Source of the DNA: Aurantiochytrium sp. KH105
Lineage: Eukaryota > Sar > Bigyra > Thraustochytrida > Thraustochytriidae
DNA length: 64,000 bases
Assembly: GCA_003116975.1 (NCBI GenBank)
Contig: BGKB01000088.1
Coordinates: 222,877 to 286,876, forward strand
Direction: 5' to 3'
The notes below the pieces were generated by a model, which worked only from the letters and a program-made list of their open reading frames with translations, was not told where the DNA came from and searched no databases. This document shows, piece by piece, positions 61,473 through 64,000 of the stretch. Within the stretch, counting starts at the first letter, position 1. Each line of letters starts with the position of its first letter. Position numbers and translations under genes: made by a program.

Positions 61473-61927
61473 CTAGTTCATCATCTTGGTAAGGTCCTGG
61501 AGCTTCATGACCATGCCCATGTTGCCCTTGAACTTGATCTTGCCTGCAAAATAAAAAAAAATAGAGAACACGAGGGAAGGATGAAGCCGCGTCAGTCAGT
61601 CTCTGCGAACAAGGTTGGTCGAGAAAGCAAAAAAAAAAAAGGAAAAGAAACAAGAGGTTCCAGAGGGCACTTACCGGACATGAAGAGCTGCTGGCCGTTG
61701 GCCTTGCCGGTCATGAGGTTAAGGAAGTCAGACTCCTTCATGGTGAGGGTGACGTCGGCCTTGCCGGCCTTGCCCTTCTCAACCTTGCCGTTCTTGAGGT
61801 CGAGGACCCAGTTGGAGTCGGGGCCGCTCAGGTTGAACTGGAAGACACCGTTGATCTTCTTGCGGGCCGCCTCGTTCTTGGGGTCAGTCACCGCCGACTC
61901 CATCTGCTGGAAAACCTTGTCCGCCAT
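61473..61927 (-). CDS. SCP2-type sterol carrier domain protein, two exons
   Basis: Exon 1 (61927-61675) begins MADKVFQQMESAVTDPKN and encodes most of an SCP2 domain (INGVFQFNLSGPDSNWVLDL, DVTLTMKESDFLNLMTGKAN, QLFMSG). Exon 2 (61543-61473) completes it with KIKFKGNMGMVMKLQDL and ends TKMMN. The junction splits a glycine codon, giving 107 residues in all. SCP2 domains bind sterols, fatty acids and acyl-CoAs in a hydrophobic tunnel; this protein has only the domain. The C terminus MMN is not a peroxisomal PTS1, unlike the AKL end of human SCP2, so a cytosolic location is likely. Without splicing, the frame instead runs on into the intron after MSGK. An upstream in-frame ATG at 62002 would add 25 residues. 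Confidence 0.92.
61544..61674 (-). other. Spliceosomal intron in the SCP2 gene
   Basis: On the minus strand the intron begins GTAAGT and ends TTTTGCAG, 131 bases in phase 1. Long T runs lie inside. Removing it restores the conserved FMSGKIKFKGNMGMVMKL stretch of the SCP2 family, which is strong evidence for real splicing. Confidence 0.93.
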
Positions 61928-63241
61928 TTTTCTTGTTGGTGTTGTTGCTGCTTGTGAGTCTGCGCCGCGTAAGAGCAAGTCCAGGTCCAAGTTTAGGTCC
62001 AAGGCCCGGTCAGTCAGTCAGTCAGTCAGTCCATATGCTCTCGCAACCCATTTTTGTCCGCCACCATTTCGAATCCACTCCTCGCGACACCGGGCCCTAC
62101 ACGTGGCAAGCCAGGCCGAATCAACTCCGCCAAGCGAGCCCAGCCAAGCCGAGAAGGCAAGCCAGGCCAAGCTGAGCCAAGCCACAAAGGACGACATGCC
62201 GCCGCGCAGCCTCGCTCGCCCTCGCCTTCGCCCGCGTGCGCCTCGTCCTCTTTCCGCGCCCCGAGCAGGCGCATTACATCGCGTTACAGCATCGCGTTAC
62301 AGCATCGCGCTACGGCGCGGCGCGCAACGCGCTCTCCTCTCCCGCTCGCTCGCGGCCATCGCCCCCGCCCTCGCTCACTCGCGCCCTCGCCCTCGCTCGC
62401 GCCCGCTCGCCGCGCCTCCGCGCACGCACGCACGCACGTACGCTCGAGTCTCCGTGTGCGCGTCCGGAAATGTATTTCGGGACTGCCGTCCCGGTCTCGC
62501 CGCCGCTCTGCGCCTCGTACTACTCTACTAGTATCTATACCAGCTAGCTCTGCTTTTTTTCCAGGTCCAGGCCGCCTGTAATGCGCGGTCGCTGCTGGTC
62601 TGTTACTATCCGTATACATACACCACCCAAGAGCGCGATAGCGGGCCTGTTACGCACTGCTAGCGCGAAATGCGTGCACGCCGCGGTCGAAATCGGCGCG
62701 ATGAAATGGACGCTGCGTGCTGTTGCCGTGGTTGCTGCGCAGGGCGTGGGCCCGCGCGGGCCTGGCCTGGCTAAGCCTGGCCGCGGCGGCGCGGAGACCA
62801 GGCTTAGCGGGGCCAGGCGCGGGCGCGGGCGGTGCTTGCGCAGGATGGCGCGAGGCGCGCGAGGGCGCCGCGAAGACGGACCGAGGCGGAGAGCGCGATG
62901 CTGCGCATCCAGCGGTGCGATCTTCGCGCGCAAGAACGAAAGCCGTCGCAAGGCGAGGTCTCGTGCGCGGTACTTTCCCTTACTTGCTTGCTTGCTTGCG
63001 GCTTGCCTTGGATTCGCCGTGCACACCCGGGCTGGGAACAGCGGGCGTTGGGAACACGGGGCGGCGGTCGCTGTGATGTAAAGTGGGGTATAGTGGAGCC
63101 TTGCTTGGTAGTTGGCACGGGGAGCGCGCGCGATGCCAGTCAGAGAAGTGGGGGACGCAACATTGGCTGCAGTTTGCACAGCTTGGAGAAAGAAGAAGAA
63201 TTTGTCAGGATTTTTTTTGGAAATGCGGAATATGAAGACTC

Positions 63242-63251
63242 TGGCTGGCTG

Positions 63252-63306
<55 letters not shown>
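63242..63306. repeat. (GGCT)n tetranucleotide array
   Basis: About 15 GGCT units. Translated frames read as Trp-Leu-Ala-Gly repeats or, on the other strand, Ser-Gln-Pro-Ala repeats, which explains the artefact ORFs. Confidence 0.96.
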
Positions 63307-63539
63307 TGGTGTCTAACAGGAAAAGATAGACTGTGGCAGCCATGTGCAGAACGAGAATTCTGGCAAACCGCGTGAAAATAATGAAATGCACACACTTTCC
63401 TGCCAGAAGCTTCCCGTGGCAACTACGCAACCTTGCAAATCCTCGCCGTAGCAGTATATTGCAAAAAAAGATGATGGTCTACGTACTATCTGCTGGACAT
63501 ACTTTAGGTATATTTTGCACCACAACGGTCTACTTGGCG

Positions 63540-63805
63540 GAGGATGCAATACTTAATGATTCCCAAGAGGGACTCGTTCCTGTTTTTCTTGTTGTTCCTG
63601 CTGCTGGTGGTATTGTTGTCACTCTTGTTGCCGATTACCCTGGTGCTAATCATCCTTTAGGCACCAGAACGATTTTTTTTGGTGGAGGAAGCAATACGTA
63701 TGGGCCTACATGATTCCCAAGAGGGACTCGTTCCTGTTTCACGTCGTTCCTGCTGGAGGTATTGTTGTTGTCGCTCTCGTTGACAATCATCCTGGTGCCA
63801 GTTAT
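63540..63805. repeat. Imperfect tandem duplication of about 145 bases
   Basis: GATTCCCAAGAGGGACTCGT occurs at 63558 and again at 63711. Flanking words are shared in order: GGAGGA.GCAATAC before it, and CGTTCCTGCTG..GGTATTGTTGT and CATCCTGGTGCCAG-like words after it. Plus-strand translations of both copies share VVPA..GGIVV and a PGA motif but in different frames, so this may be decayed coding DNA. No complete gene is present. Confidence 0.75.
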
Positions 63806-64000
63806 GCACCACTCCACGCGCCCGCTACATGTCCTCGTTGGCAATGTTGCTATCACCTCACGTATTTCCCAACTCACCCTGGACTGTCTTTGCATTCTCG
63901 TTCTCTTTCACGCACGGTACTATTGACCAAGGCCCTTCAACTCATTTCCTTCGTATACTTTTGATATGCTCCAGCGGGTACACACGCCTCCGCAAAACGG

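Larger units (their letters stand above)
61928..64000. other. Right-hand intergenic region with repeats, no supported gene
   Basis: (CAGT)n occurs at about 62009-62031, a TTACAGCATCGCG duplicate near 62283-62310 and (GGCT)n at about 63242-63305. An imperfect duplication lies at 63540-63800 (separate entry). Frames in 62.0-63.1 kb are Arg/Ala/Pro-rich. The plus-strand frame at 63333-63713 is partly made of the duplicated segment. The SCP2 promoter must lie just after 61927. Confidence 0.55.

Overview
The window is nuclear DNA from a eukaryotic microbe. It holds widely spaced, mostly single-exon genes on both strands. Typical eukaryotic proteins are present (VAMP7-type longin SNARE, PP2A B56 subunit, RBBP6/Mpe1-type DWNN protein, SYLF-WW protein, EF-hand/SAM scaffold). 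Intergenic DNA is GC-rich and full of microsatellites. One short spliceosomal intron can be read directly, in an SCP2 gene. Intron poverty, Ser/Asn/acidic homopolymer tracts and Golgi-type GT77/GT60 enzymes suggest a stramenopile protist, perhaps a thraustochytrid (Labyrinthulomycetes). That assignment is inference, because no rRNA or other marker gene is present.

Layout. 0-6 kb: a partial gene off the left edge, a SYLF-WW-WW protein and a possibly acylated WD40-like protein. 5.9-12.9 kb: three tandem repeat units, each with one gene for a Cys-rich, five-helix membrane protein, followed by a convergent gene carrying an SPF45-like N-terminal motif. 13.8-19.6 kb: three tandem minus-strand genes for secreted proteins with a Cys-rich head and a von Willebrand A-like domain; one is frameshifted. 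19.6-23.5 kb: gene-poor DNA with long (GCGAT)n and (TTTC)n arrays. 23.5-30 kb: two inverted GT77-type glycosyltransferase paralogues flanking a type II membrane coiled-coil protein. 32-34 kb: a GT60-type GlcNAc-transferase-like type II membrane protein. 35-44 kb: a SERF-like small protein and a 2610-residue SH3/SAM/SAM/EF-hand scaffold. 44.5-50.5 kb: an alpha carbonic anhydrase and a PH-B56 fusion. 53.5-62 kb: the DWNN/U-box protein, VAMP7-like SNARE, UPF0598 mitochondrial protein, MFS transporter and SCP2 protein. Intergenic stretches of 2-4 kb show no convincing genes.

How the genes may work together. Many products belong to the secretory pathway or cell surface: the membrane-protein array, the secreted vWA-like array, three type II Golgi glycosyltransferases, the SNARE and the SYLF protein. 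The two gene-family arrays look lineage-specific and recently duplicated. A link between them is inference from proximity only. They are the best candidates here for something undescribed.
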